The notes under the pieces were generated by a model. It searched no databases. It saw only the letters and a program-made list of their open reading frames with translations, and was not told the origin of the DNA. From contig NZ_CP013118.1 in the NCBI RefSeq assembly GCF_001443605.1, positions 4,303,001 through 4,367,000 on the forward strand: a DNA stretch of 64,000 nt, in the 5' to 3' direction. Origin of the DNA: Salinivirga cyanobacteriivorans (GTDB taxonomy: Bacteria; Bacteroidota; Bacteroidia; Bacteroidales; Salinivirgaceae). Shown piece after piece: positions 36,701 through 45,900 of this stretch. The position numbers were made by a program, and so were the translations under genes. The first letter of the stretch is position 1, and the number at the start of each line of letters is the position of its first letter.

Positions 36701-37599
36701 TTATTGTAGTTTTGGGTATTTATAGTGGATGCAGGCCCCAGCGATGTAGTAATAAAATAGTGTCCTTCGAGTGTGTAATCATGCTCTTTTATAGATAGCT
36801 CATTTGTCGCTGTATCAATACCGCGGTTTAAAATACCATTGCCGTAGAACAGAATGTAATCTCCACTATTAAAAACACCATCACTACCTTTTTCCATCCA
36901 AATGGGAACCTGAGGTAAATAATACGGGTCTTCCGAATCTACCCTGAATGAAAGTTGTTTTCCGCCAAATCCATAAACTCTTACGTCGGCAAGGTTGCTA
37001 AAGCCCCAGTCAGATAGTTGATTATAAGTAATTTTGTAAATCCCATTTTCCCGTACTTTAATTTTTCGCCATTCACCTGTATTCAGTACAGAATTATTAG
37101 GATACTGTTTCTTTTGTGGTAAAGCAGCCTGAAGCTTTGATTTTTCGAATGAAACCGTGACTCGGGCTTTTTGCAATAAATTAAATTGTCCGTTTTTGTT
37201 TACAGCTGCATTTACCCACAAATAAAGTTTCTTTTGTTTTTTGGTCGTAACTATTTTGTAACTATAGTCAATTTTACCGGGTATTTTTTTTGTTGAAAAC
37301 TGGGTATGTTTTGGAGGGGAGGTTAATGAAATATTTGAAATGCCAATTTCAATATTTGATGTTTGTTTGGGCATATCAATAATCCTGAAATAGTGAGGCA
37401 AATGCCGCAGACTGTCAAAATAATAACAGTTTTCAAAATAGGCACGATTTAGCTCTGGGTCATTGACCCATTTAATATTAATATCAAATACCTGTTTTTC
37501 CTGACCATTTAGTATGGTAGGCAGTGCAATGAAGAAAAAAATAAGTAAACTTAGAATTGAATTACTTCTGAATAAGATATGTTTGATTTTATTTTTCAT
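33772..37599 (-). CDS. porU: T9SS C-terminal signal peptidase/sortase PorU
   Basis: Gingipain-family (C25) cysteine protease on the cell surface that removes the C-terminal sorting domain of T9SS cargo and attaches the cargo to lipopolysaccharide. 1275 residues with N-terminal signal. The catalytic His is in FNYTGHGSETRL (near residue 779) and Cys in VTGSCEVSRYD (near 813). The protein carries its own sorting-type end, from YPNPFTTKTSFLFEH through GRGVYIYKVRLS to KLVILR. First gene of the porU-porV-ispF-thioredoxin operon. Confidence 0.95.
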   Translation of the reverse strand: MKNKIKHILFRSNSILSLLIFFFIALPTILNGQEKQVFDINIKWVNDPELNRAYFENCYYFDSLRHLPHYFRIIDMPKQTSNIEIGISNISLTSPPKHTQFSTKKIPGKIDYSYKIVTTKKQKKLYLWVNAAVNKNGQFNLLQKARVTVSFEKSKLQAALPQKKQYPNNSVLNTGEWRKIKVRENGIYKITYNQLSDWGFSNLADVRVYGFGGKQLSFRVDSEDPYYLPQVPIWMEKGSDGVFNSGDYILFYGNGILNRGIDTATNELSIKEHDYTLEGHYFITTSLGPASTINTQNYNNENHTLSRNTFTDVQYFNHRTTNLNYTGRTFFGEPLQPGEDESFNFNFPNIVESSPIKVKTHVGAICSGVTSYFRMYLDGNMFHQTSVAQSGSYDKGRSTISEATVNTTSDEFTITMEYASSNVTANGYVGDVAVIAERSLIYEEDQLIMQNFQDIGKPDIVRYQLSNLPENGIVWNISNTGAPVNVNLNRNGTTTSFKYPADDQNMFVAFEHENALTPTDAGAVENQNLHGEGFYDLFILVHPDFRDQAEELAQFHRNRENLTVRIIEPQKIYNEFSSGNQDVSAIRNYLRMYYDRASNDAEMPKHLLLFGDGSYDNISENNNSNYIPTFQTDWVYSYRSVACDDFFVMLDSGEGGDEGSLDLNGTLDMGVGRFPVSTVNQAQIMVDKTIDYVANPNLGPWKNDLVFVGDDADGIDYYLQQDAYELATIVRNKYKWMNPKMILMDAYPQESTPAGERYPEVTKAINGNIHRGVLIFNYTGHGSETRLAHEGILNKNTVKNWTNDKLPFFVTGSCEVSRYDNKNRQSLGEAILLKENGGAITLFSTTRVVYGNANQTLSENLYNTIFEPNEDGQYKTLGEVIAITKNLTSGNNLRNFTLFGDPAVRLDVPPKRIITDSINGIEAFNEPDTAIADTLKALKKIRIHGHIADSTGNSKMNFNGTVYPVIYDKLKKKQTLNNDNSPSGSFNYYEYSNVIYKGKASVQNGEFSFEFIVPIDINYEFGQGKISYYAENTQTDAYGHFDNFIVGGSDSLIVDDSQGPQIDVYMNDTTFVSGGTTDESPLLIAHLRDEYGVNTTGNVIGHDLTATLNEDINNRINLNDFYENDLNSYQSGKVEYQLIDLDEGLNTIEVKAWDILNNSSKSYVEFYVANSADVVLEHVLNYPNPFTTKTSFLFEHNQANEMIDVRIQIFTISGKLIKTLETSVSGTQYMNNPIVWDGRDDFGDRIGRGVYIYKVRLSTADGKSGEKFEKLVILR

Positions 37600-37911
37600 T
37601 TTTTCAACTTATTTTTTTGTTAAGGCCCCTTATATTATTTCGGGCTCCGAAAATAACTTCATTTCTATATAATCTAAAATAGTTTTGCCTTTAAAATATA
37701 TTAAATTGCTGGAATTATATTTTCAATGCTTCAGATATGTATTAGATTTGAGTTATGGTATGGTGTTGTATTGAGTGAATATTTAAACAAAGTATTAATA
37801 TTAAAGTTGATTTTGTATTTTTACCTGAAAAAGAAAACGCCCTAAATAATAAAATATTGCTGCTGAACGTATGCAAATTGGGTTAGCATTACTTTTAACA
37901 AAAGAATTGTT
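37600..37911. promoter_or_regulatory. Divergent upstream region of porU and the PorP/SprF-gldJ genes
   Basis: 312 AT-rich bases without a gene. Plus-strand -7-like boxes are TAGTTTTG (37680-37687) and TAGATTTG (37743-37750); I could not choose between them. No clear box was found for porU on the minus strand. No terminator, repeat or RNA gene seen. Confidence 0.4.
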
Positions 37912-38865
37912 GTGGGAAAAAAGTCATTAAATGGTTTGTGCCTTGTTTTTATTTTGTTGTTTGGTCTTAAATCAAGCGCGCAGGATGTGCTTTTTTCGCA
38001 GTTCTATAAAAACCCGATTTATTTAAATCCTGCATTAACAGCACTTCAAAAGTGTGGGCGTGCATATATAAATTATCGAAATACATCAATCGGTCCTTTG
38101 GATCAAACTTTTTACGCCGTTGCATTTGATATTCCTTTTATTGAGACTAACTCAGGTTTGGGAGGTATGATTCAATGGCATGAAGATGGACTAAAAAGAG
38201 TCGGAACATTTGGCTTTCAGTTCTCGCGTAAGGTGAGCATAACTCCTGATCTCTTTATTACAATGGGTATGGAAGCGGGTGGTATTTATCGGACGTGGAA
38301 CAAATCTGATATCAGACTACCCTCTGATGTTACAAATGGCACATCAAATTCGGGATTAACACCGCCGTCAACATTAATTTATGACCTGGCTGCCGGCGCC
38401 GGAGTAAGCTATAAACATCATTATGCAGGTTTTGCGGTACGACATATTACAGAAAGTCAGGCAAAAGCAATACGGGTAAATTCACCTGTTTATCGCAAGT
38501 ACATTGCACACTATGCCGCGCGCATACCATACCGTTTACCCGGTGCCCGATATGGTTTTATTGCGCCCCAGTTTATTTTTGAGCAACAAAATGGTAACAA
38601 TCATCTGACATCTGGCGTATACGCAGTTTATGAAAAAGTAGGAGCGGGTATGTGGCTTAGGAACCATTTTCCGTTAAAAACGAGTTTTTTAATTTTTATG
38701 GCCACAATAAAGCATAACAATTTAGAGTTTTCATATAGTTATGACTTCCCGCTTAATGGTGCTGGCATCGTTTCAGGCGGCCATGAAATAGCAGTAATTT
38801 ATTATTTATCAACCTTTAAAAAGAAGCATGATAAATTAAATCAGAAGAATTGTTTAAGTTTTTAA
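37912..38865 (+). CDS. PorP/SprF family outer-membrane protein
   Basis: 317 residues from a GTG at 37912; no ATG lies in frame before the signal peptide (GKKSLNGLCLVFILLFGLKSSAQ). The PorP/SprF signature VLFSQFYKNPIYLNPALTAL comes directly after cleavage, followed by an outer-membrane barrel. Members support surface presentation of specific T9SS cargo, often the gene next door, and SprF is needed for SprB display. Here the neighbour is gldJ, 63 bp on. Confidence 0.9.
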   Translation: MGKKSLNGLCLVFILLFGLKSSAQDVLFSQFYKNPIYLNPALTALQKCGRAYINYRNTSIGPLDQTFYAVAFDIPFIETNSGLGGMIQWHEDGLKRVGTFGFQFSRKVSITPDLFITMGMEAGGIYRTWNKSDIRLPSDVTNGTSNSGLTPPSTLIYDLAAGAGVSYKHHYAGFAVRHITESQAKAIRVNSPVYRKYIAHYAARIPYRLPGARYGFIAPQFIFEQQNGNNHLTSGVYAVYEKVGAGMWLRNHFPLKTSFLIFMATIKHNNLEFSYSYDFPLNGAGIVSGGHEIAVIYYLSTFKKKHDKLNQKNCLSF

Positions 38866-38895
38866 TAAAATATTACGAAATCAGTTCATTTTATA

Positions 38896-38903
38896 TATAT
38901 TTG
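38896..38903 (+). promoter_or_regulatory. Candidate -7 box for gldJ
   Basis: TATATTTG matches TAnnTTTG. It ends 4 bp before the ATG at 38908, so transcripts would begin about there and the second ATG at 38929 is the better start. Confidence 0.45.
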
Positions 38904-38928
38904 TAACATGAACCTAAATCGGAAAACT

Positions 38929-40407
38929 ATGAAAATTCGTGCGTTCAATTTATTATTAATTGCAGCTTTATTTGCACTAGCATCGTGCAGTAAGGAAACA
39001 TCCAGTGTTACGGGGTGGGAGTATAACAACCCCGACAATGGTGGTTTCCAGTATTATGGAGATTATTATGAACAGGAAACAGGTCCTGGTCTTGTATTGA
39101 TAGAAGGAGGTACTTACATCATGGGTCGCACCGATCAGGATGTAATGCATGAATGGGATAATTTCCCAAGGCAGGTAACCGTATCCTCGTTCTATATGGA
39201 CGAAACAGAGGTGACCAATACGGCATACCGTGAGTTTCTATATTGGCTCAATCGGGTTTTTGTTAGCTACCCTGATGTACATAAAAATGCACTGCCCGAT
39301 ACGCTTGTATGGCGCAGACCACTTGCATATAACGAACCTTACGTTGAATACTACTTCCGTCACCCTGCATACCAATCATACCCTGTTGTAGGTGTAAACT
39401 GGCTGCAGGCTAGTGACTTCTGTGAGTGGAGAACCGATCGCGTGAACGAAAAAATATTGATTGATTATGGTGTTCTATTACAGGATCCTAATCAGCAGGA
39501 CGAAGCAAACTTTAATACAGAAGCCTATTTGGCTGGGCAATATGAAGGTGCTGTAGATGAGCCACTTCCGGATTTAGACCCTAACAAAGATACACGTAAG
39601 GTACGTATGGAAGATGGTATCTTTTTACCTAAATATCGTTTGCCAACCGAGGCTGAATGGGAGTATGCTGCACTAGCATTGATTGGTGAAACAACAGGCG
39701 AAAGAGTATACGAACGCCGTATTTATCCATGGGGAGGCGACCGTCTTCGCAAAGAGGATCGTGGTGAGCAAGGTGAAATGCGTGCCAATGCTGTTCGTGG
39801 TGCTGGTGATATGATGGGTGTTGCAGGAGACCTTAATGACCGTGCAGATATTACACACAATGTATATTCATATTGGCCAAATGACTTTGGTCTTTACAAT
39901 ATGGCTGGTAATGTTAACGAGTGGGTTTTGGATGTATATCGCCCAATGAACTTTGTAGATTTTAATGAATTCCGTCCATTCCGTGGTAATGTTTTCAAAA
40001 CTCAGGTACGTGATGCAGAAGGTAAAATCGCCAGAAAAGACAGTCTTGGACGTATACAATATCGCCCAGTGACCGACGAGGAAGCCTATGGAAGAAGAAA
40101 TTATCGCCAGGCTGACAACATTAACTATATGGACGGTGATTTAGCTTCAAGTATTTATTACAATGAAGAAGATGCTGCCCGGGGTGAAGGTTCACAGCGT
40201 ATGTATTATACCGGAAAAGATCTTCAGGATCCAAATGCAGCCTCACTTATTAACGACCACACACGCGTATATAAAGGTGGTGGTTGGAGAGATCGTATAT
40301 ATTGGTTAAGTCCGGGTACACGTCGCTATCTTCAGGAAGATGATGCAAGGGATGATTTAGGTTTCCGTTGCGCGATGACAAGACTTGGAGAACCAGCAGC
40401 ATATTAA
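38929..40407 (+). CDS. gldJ: Gliding motility / T9SS lipoprotein GldJ
   Basis: 492 residues from the ATG at 38929; the ATG at 38908 is less likely because it sits at the predicted transcript start. The lipoprotein signal is MKIRAFNLLLIAALFALASC. The body has the formylglycine-generating-enzyme fold (GLVLIEGGTYIMGRTDQD, FYMDETEVTNTAYREF, YRLPTEAEWEYAA, GLYNMAGNVNEWVLDVY, LGFRCAM) but is not expected to be catalytic. GldJ works with GldK in the periplasmic/outer-membrane ring of T9SS. Assigned as GldJ rather than GldK by sequence character and its place beside porU/porV and before murF. Confidence 0.82.
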   Translation: MKIRAFNLLLIAALFALASCSKETSSVTGWEYNNPDNGGFQYYGDYYEQETGPGLVLIEGGTYIMGRTDQDVMHEWDNFPRQVTVSSFYMDETEVTNTAYREFLYWLNRVFVSYPDVHKNALPDTLVWRRPLAYNEPYVEYYFRHPAYQSYPVVGVNWLQASDFCEWRTDRVNEKILIDYGVLLQDPNQQDEANFNTEAYLAGQYEGAVDEPLPDLDPNKDTRKVRMEDGIFLPKYRLPTEAEWEYAALALIGETTGERVYERRIYPWGGDRLRKEDRGEQGEMRANAVRGAGDMMGVAGDLNDRADITHNVYSYWPNDFGLYNMAGNVNEWVLDVYRPMNFVDFNEFRPFRGNVFKTQVRDAEGKIARKDSLGRIQYRPVTDEEAYGRRNYRQADNINYMDGDLASSIYYNEEDAARGEGSQRMYYTGKDLQDPNAASLINDHTRVYKGGGWRDRIYWLSPGTRRYLQEDDARDDLGFRCAMTRLGEPAAY

Positions 40408-40428
40408 TTGAAACGCATACAATTATAT

Positions 40429-40460
40429 AAAGACCGCATTATTTGCGGTCTTTTTTTTTA
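40429..40460 (+). terminator. Rho-independent terminator after gldJ
   Basis: Perfect 10-bp stem AAAGACCGCA / TGCGGTCTTT with loop TTATT, ending in a run of T. murF therefore probably has its own promoter. Confidence 0.9.
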
Positions 40461-40541
40461 CTTTGTGGTGTTTGATGGAGTTATGTGCCTGTTTTTGTCG
40501 CAAAATATGTACATTTAAGCAAATATTTTTAACTTTACTAC

Positions 40542-41870
40542 ATGAACATATTGGAGTTGTACAAAATATTTCAGCAAAATCCGAAAATTTGCATAGATAG
40601 CCGTAAAGCCGAATCCAATAGTATTTTTTTTGCCCTGAAAGGGGAGCGTTTTGATGGAAATAAGTTTGCAGCAGATGCCCTGAAAAAATGTGCCTTTGCT
40701 GTTGTAGATGATCCCGATGTTGCAACATCGGATCGTTATATATTGGTTAATGATGTATTAGAGACACTTCAGGAACTTGCAAAGACCCATCGTCAGGAGT
40801 TTTCAATACCCTTTATTGCTATTACTGGTACCAATGGCAAAACAACTACTAAAGAACTTATTGCGCGAGTATTATCTCAGGGATATAAAGTTTTTAGTAC
40901 TAAAGGCAACTTTAATAACCATATTGGAGTACCACTTTCACTCCTTGAATTAACCCCAGAATATGAAATTGCCGTTATTGAGATGGGAGCCAACAAACCA
41001 GGAGATATCAGAGAATTATGCGAAATTGCCCAGCCCACACATGGTATCATAACAAATGTGGGAAAAGCTCATCTGGAGGGCTTTGGCTCATTTGAAAAAG
41101 TAATGGAAACTAAAGGTGAACTATATGATTACCTTTATGTTAACAATGGTACTGCTTTTGTAAACTATGACAATGAGTACCTTGAAGATATGAACCCACC
41201 CCGGAAAACCATTCATTATGGTGTAAGTAAGTTTACACATTGCCAGGGAAAGTTGATTTCAGATTCCCCATTTGTTAGTTTCAGATGGATGTCAACCGGT
41301 GAAATGGTTTACGATGAAACAGAGTTAGACTGGTCTGATAATAAAAGATATGTTGAGCTTAATTTGGTTGGTAGCTATAACTTTGAAAATGGGCTTGCCG
41401 CAGCTTGTATAGGTAATTTTTTTGATGTTGATGATAAGAAAATCAAGAAAGCACTGGAGTCATATAAACCGGATAATTATCGATCACAATACATGAAAAC
41501 TGATAACAACGTGCTTATAGTGGACAGTTATAATGCCAACCCAACTTCTATGAAATTGGCAATAGAGGACTTTGTAAAGTTTGATGCGAATTCTAAAATA
41601 TTAGTGTTGGGTGATATGCTTGAACTTGGCAAAGTAAGTAGTCGAGAGCATGATGTTTTGATACACTTCATTTCAGATTTAAATACTTTTGAAGATGTGT
41701 ATTATGTTGGCGAGGAGTTTTGTAGTTTGAAAGATGAATCAACAAAACATTGGTTTAAGGATGTTAATGAGTTGGCTGCAGAATTAAAAAAGAAGAAACT
41801 CAAGAATAAAACTATCCTTCTGAAAGGATCACGTGGCATGCAATTGGAACGTATTATCCCGGAACTTTAA
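40542..41870 (+). CDS. murF: UDP-N-acetylmuramoyl-tripeptide--D-alanyl-D-alanine ligase
   Basis: Last cytoplasmic amino-acid addition to the peptidoglycan precursor: attaches D-Ala-D-Ala using ATP. 442 residues. The ATP loop is ITGTNGKTTTKEL (about 94-106). Also visible are the NFNNHIGVPLSLLEL and EMGANKPGDI motifs and the C-terminal DSYNANPTSMKLAIEDF and VLGDMLELG segments of the Mur ligase family. It lies 134 bp after gldJ, separated by a terminator. Confidence 0.96.
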   Translation: MNILELYKIFQQNPKICIDSRKAESNSIFFALKGERFDGNKFAADALKKCAFAVVDDPDVATSDRYILVNDVLETLQELAKTHRQEFSIPFIAITGTNGKTTTKELIARVLSQGYKVFSTKGNFNNHIGVPLSLLELTPEYEIAVIEMGANKPGDIRELCEIAQPTHGIITNVGKAHLEGFGSFEKVMETKGELYDYLYVNNGTAFVNYDNEYLEDMNPPRKTIHYGVSKFTHCQGKLISDSPFVSFRWMSTGEMVYDETELDWSDNKRYVELNLVGSYNFENGLAAACIGNFFDVDDKKIKKALESYKPDNYRSQYMKTDNNVLIVDSYNANPTSMKLAIEDFVKFDANSKILVLGDMLELGKVSSREHDVLIHFISDLNTFEDVYYVGEEFCSLKDESTKHWFKDVNELAAELKKKKLKNKTILLKGSRGMQLERIIPEL

Positions 41871-41889
41871 TTTTCACATTATATGCTTT

Positions 41890-41914
41890 ACCCTGCTGTA
41901 TGCAGGGTTTTTTT
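41890..41914 (+). terminator. Terminator between convergent murF and PorP/SprF genes
   Basis: ACCCTGC - TGTAT - GCAGGGT followed by seven T on the plus strand; it ends 14 bp before the convergent gene's stop. Confidence 0.85.
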
Positions 41915-41927
41915 ATTGAATTAACTT

Positions 41928-42938
41928 TTATTCATAGTGACAATGCGGGCAGGGCATTGGTTTGCGTTTGGTTTTGATGTTAGTATTGAAATTAAACATC
42001 ATTACAATCTCGTGTGCACCTCCGGTACCCGTACCCATGAGTTTAGAAATAGTCAGGTCGTAGCTGTATGAAATGGTTAAGTTGTCTTGCCTGAACCCGG
42101 CAAGAAAAATCACGGCATCTGATCCGGCATACTTTTTAAATACAGGAATCCCCCTGTAGCGGAGTCCAAAAAGCATAGGTCTTATTTCCCAATAAATACC
42201 GGCATCGAGCTGTTTGTATACGCCCTGCCACTTAAACTGAATGTTTGGATATAGGTACTGTCCCATGGGGAATCGCGCACTGATATCGTGCAGGGTAAGT
42301 TTCGATCCCGCATAAAAAGTAAAATACCGGTTAAGGTTCATTTCATCGCCCAGGAACGAGACATTGGGTACGGTCAGGTGCTTGGCCGTAGTCCCGAACC
42401 AAATATTTTTGTTAAAGAAAATGGCCGAAGCCGAGAAGTCGAGTCGCTGCACATTTGGCGCTTCAATGGTTTCAATGGTTGGGTTACCCGAAACGAGCTG
42501 ATCTGAAAAAATCAGTTGTGAGAAATCGATATTGCGTCTGAGGTAACTCATCATCAGTCCCGGCCTCATGCTCCAGTTGCGGCTCAGTTTAATGTGGTAA
42601 GCATAAGCCCCTCCAATGTATGTAGAGCTTAGCTTGCCGCTCCCGGCCTGCTCCCTTAGGGCCATAATACCCACACCACTGTTGAGTTTGCCAAAGAAAT
42701 GGTCGGCCGAGAAGAGGTAGCTCTGAAAACCATTGGCAATAAAAGGCCATTGATTACGGTAATTGAGCGTGACCTTTGTGCCATCGGAAGATCCGGCCAG
42801 CGAAGGGGCCAGGTAAAGTGATGTACCGTAAAACTGGGAGAACTGGGGGTCCTGCGCCCTTAACGTTCCGCCCAGCATTAGCACAATGCCCAGTAAAAAT
42901 ATTTTTATATGAATCGCTTTATCGCAGTAGTGTAACAT
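41928..42938 (-). CDS. PorP/SprF family outer-membrane protein
   Basis: 336 residues from the ATG at 42936-42938; an earlier in-frame start at 42965 would add nine residues before the signal peptide. The signal KIFLLGIVLMLGGTLRAQ is followed by the family motif DPQFSQFYGTSLYLAPSLAGS, then barrel strands and an unusual CPHCHYE tail. Its first 20 bases overlap the end of the giant PKD gene, so translation is probably coupled. The pairing suggests it serves the giant protein's surface display. Confidence 0.9.
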   Translation of the reverse strand: MLHYCDKAIHIKIFLLGIVLMLGGTLRAQDPQFSQFYGTSLYLAPSLAGSSDGTKVTLNYRNQWPFIANGFQSYLFSADHFFGKLNSGVGIMALREQAGSGKLSSTYIGGAYAYHIKLSRNWSMRPGLMMSYLRRNIDFSQLIFSDQLVSGNPTIETIEAPNVQRLDFSASAIFFNKNIWFGTTAKHLTVPNVSFLGDEMNLNRYFTFYAGSKLTLHDISARFPMGQYLYPNIQFKWQGVYKQLDAGIYWEIRPMLFGLRYRGIPVFKKYAGSDAVIFLAGFRQDNLTISYSYDLTISKLMGTGTGGAHEIVMMFNFNTNIKTKRKPMPCPHCHYE

Positions 42939-45900
42939 CTCCAGTTTTTTCAAAGGTTTTACCATTGATAAATTTTCCTTCTACCTTCCAGATATATACA
43001 TCCTGGGGGCATAACTTTCCGTTGTAATAACCGTCCCATCCCACATCTACATCTTTACTTTCGAACATGAGTTCGCCCCAGCGGTTGTAAATATACAGAT
43101 TGTATTCCACAACCCCTTCGGCCATTGGGTGGAAAATGTTGTTACTTACATCAGAATCGCTGTAGGCACCATCCGAAGGCCCTGCCAGCGAAGGGGTAAA
43201 GGCATTAGGAAAAACAACCTGCCCTTTGCCAATAACCTCAATGTAGTTTTCTCGTGTGGCTGAGGCCTGGCAGCCAAAAGCACTGGTGGCAGTGAGTGAA
43301 ACAGTATATTGTCCTTCCGTGCTGTAGTAATGCGTCGGGTTTTTGTCAGTGCTGGTCGATCCATCGCCAAAGTCCCATAAATAATCAGAAGCATACTGGG
43401 TGAGGTTGTAGCACTGGGTCTGATCGCCGGGAATCATAAGCAGGCGGGGCTCCATGGTGAATGATACCTCAGGCAGTGGATATACCTTGACAGAACCAGC
43501 TGCATTTACAGCACCATTATCACCCACTACGGTCAGTGTAATGGGATAAGTGGCAGCCGAATCAAATGTGTGTGTGGGCTGCTGCTCTGTAGATGATGTA
43601 CCATCGCCAAAGTCCCACAGGTAATCGTAATTGTCGTCGGGGTACTGCGAAGCTTCAGCCGTAAAAGTGACGGTATGTGGCACACAACCTGCGGTATCGT
43701 CAATATTGAATTCAGCAGTAACCACGGGCGGATCAATGGTGATGCTTTCGCTGGCATTGTCTGCACAATTAAAATCATTGTTCACCACACTCAGATCAAT
43801 GGTGTAAGTACCCCATGTATCGTAAGTGTGCGCACCCGGGAACATTTGTGTCGAAGTATTACCATCGCCAAAGCTCCATTGGTAGCTGAAAGGCCCGCCA
43901 TTGGTTAAATCAGTAATGGTAACTGTACTTTGCGGGTATTGCTGCGTAGCCGGATCGGCCTCAAACTCGGCCGCAGGCTGCACATACACGGTTACATTTT
44001 TTGTGATGGAGTCTGTACACTCATAATCAGAAGCTGCCACGAGCTTCACGGGAATAGTTTGGTTGGTGTATCCCTGAATTTCGAATCGGTTGGTTGGGTT
44101 CTGCTGATTAGATGTGGTGCCATCGCCAAAGTCCCAGTAGAAATTGTCGGCATTGACCGATAAATTGTCAAAGGCCGTAGTGAGAGGGTTACACCCGCGG
44201 TCGGTTTCAATATTGAAATCAGCCGATACGTTGGGGTATACATTGAGCAATAGCGAACTGCTGTCGGTACAGCCCCTGTTGGTCTGGGTAAAGAGCTCCA
44301 GCTGATAACTGGCCGTGCTGTTTCCTGTGTTGTTGTACGTATAATTGAGTGTGGCACTGGATGAGGTCTCCCCGTTTCCGAGGCGCCACTGGAAATCGTC
44401 ATACCCGATGGAGGTATTTTGAGCCAGAATTTCGAGCGGACTGCAACTTTCGGTATTGTCAATTGTAAACTGGCTTTTGGGCAGGTGATTAACCCTGATG
44501 GTTGCAGTGGTATCATCCTGGCACTCAAAATCATTGGTGGCCAGTAAATAAACATCGTAAAACACATCGTTGGTAGAGCTGAAATTGGTAAATGTGTGCG
44601 TCGGGTTGGTTACCGTGGCACTGGTCTGGTCGTCAAAATCCCAGTAAAAATTGTTGCTACCCAGCGAAGTGTTTGTAAAGTCGACGGTAAGAGGATGACA
44701 CCCTTCTGTAGAAGAGAGGTCGTAGGTGGCCCTGACATTAGGATAAACCGAAACGGTTTTGGTCATAGAGTCGCGGCAGTTACCGGCAGTGTTGGTCACC
44801 AGTAGCTGGGCATCAAAGGTTGCGGTGTTGGTGTATGAGCTGTTGGTGTACTGATGGCTTACATCCTGCAGTACATTTACATCATAGGTATCGCCATCGC
44901 CAAAGGTCCACTGGTAGGTATCGGCCCCCTGTGTGGTATTTACAAATGTAGCATCGAAAGGATTACACCCTGCACTTGGGTCAATGGCAAATTCTGCTTT
45001 CAGTGCTTTTTCAACCACCACGGTCGAAGATTGCTGATCGGTACACCCGTATTCAGAGGTTGTGGTGTGCCAAACCTCAAAAGTTGTGGTACCATTGTAG
45101 TTGAAATGCTCGAAATTGTGAGGTGGGTCCTGCTCGTCAGAAGATGTACCATCACCAAAGTCCCAGTCGTGGTTCACGTTGACCGTATTGCCACCGGGCT
45201 CATAAGTGAAGTTCACCGGCAGCGGGTTACAACCGCGATCGGTATCCTGGCTGAAATTGGCCGTCACTTCCGGATAGGCCGTAATTTGCTTTGTCACCGA
45301 GTCGACACAATTTCCGGGCCCTGAATTAGATACCACGAGCTTCACATCCTGTGTAATATTGAAATTAGTGGTGTTGTTCAGCGTAGTCGATGCCGTGCTT
45401 GTGCTGCTTACCGGGTTACCATCGATGTACCACTGCCATGAATTAATATCACCTACAGAAGCATCCTGGAAAGAAGCACTGAAAGGTGAGCAGCCAGCAG
45501 CAGCCGGCATTACAAATTTGGCATCGAGCCTTGAAGCCACCTCCACCGAGCTGTAAGTAGAGTCTTTACAACCATGTTGCGACTCTACCAGCAGCTTAAT
45601 ATTGTAAGTGCGCGGCGATTCGGTCTGGTTATTAAAAGTGTGTGTTGGGTTGGCCAGGTTGCTGCTCGACTCATCGCCAAAATCCCATGTGTAGTCAACC
45701 GGTATGGGGAATGCCGGGTTGTGTGTAAAATCAACCGTAAGCGGATTACACCCCTGGGTAACGGGATGATTGAAAGTGGCATCCACTTCGGGATAAATGG
45801 TAATGATTTTTTGAGCCGTATCGGTACAGCCAAACCCACTGCCATTTTCTACAATGAGCATAATGGTATCCTGCCTTGCAACCCCGCTGTTGTTATTGAT

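Noticed and set aside
37912-37914. Looking for an upstream ATG for the PorP/SprF gene
   Set aside because: The frame is open back to 37867 but holds no ATG; GTG at 37912 directly precedes the signal peptide.
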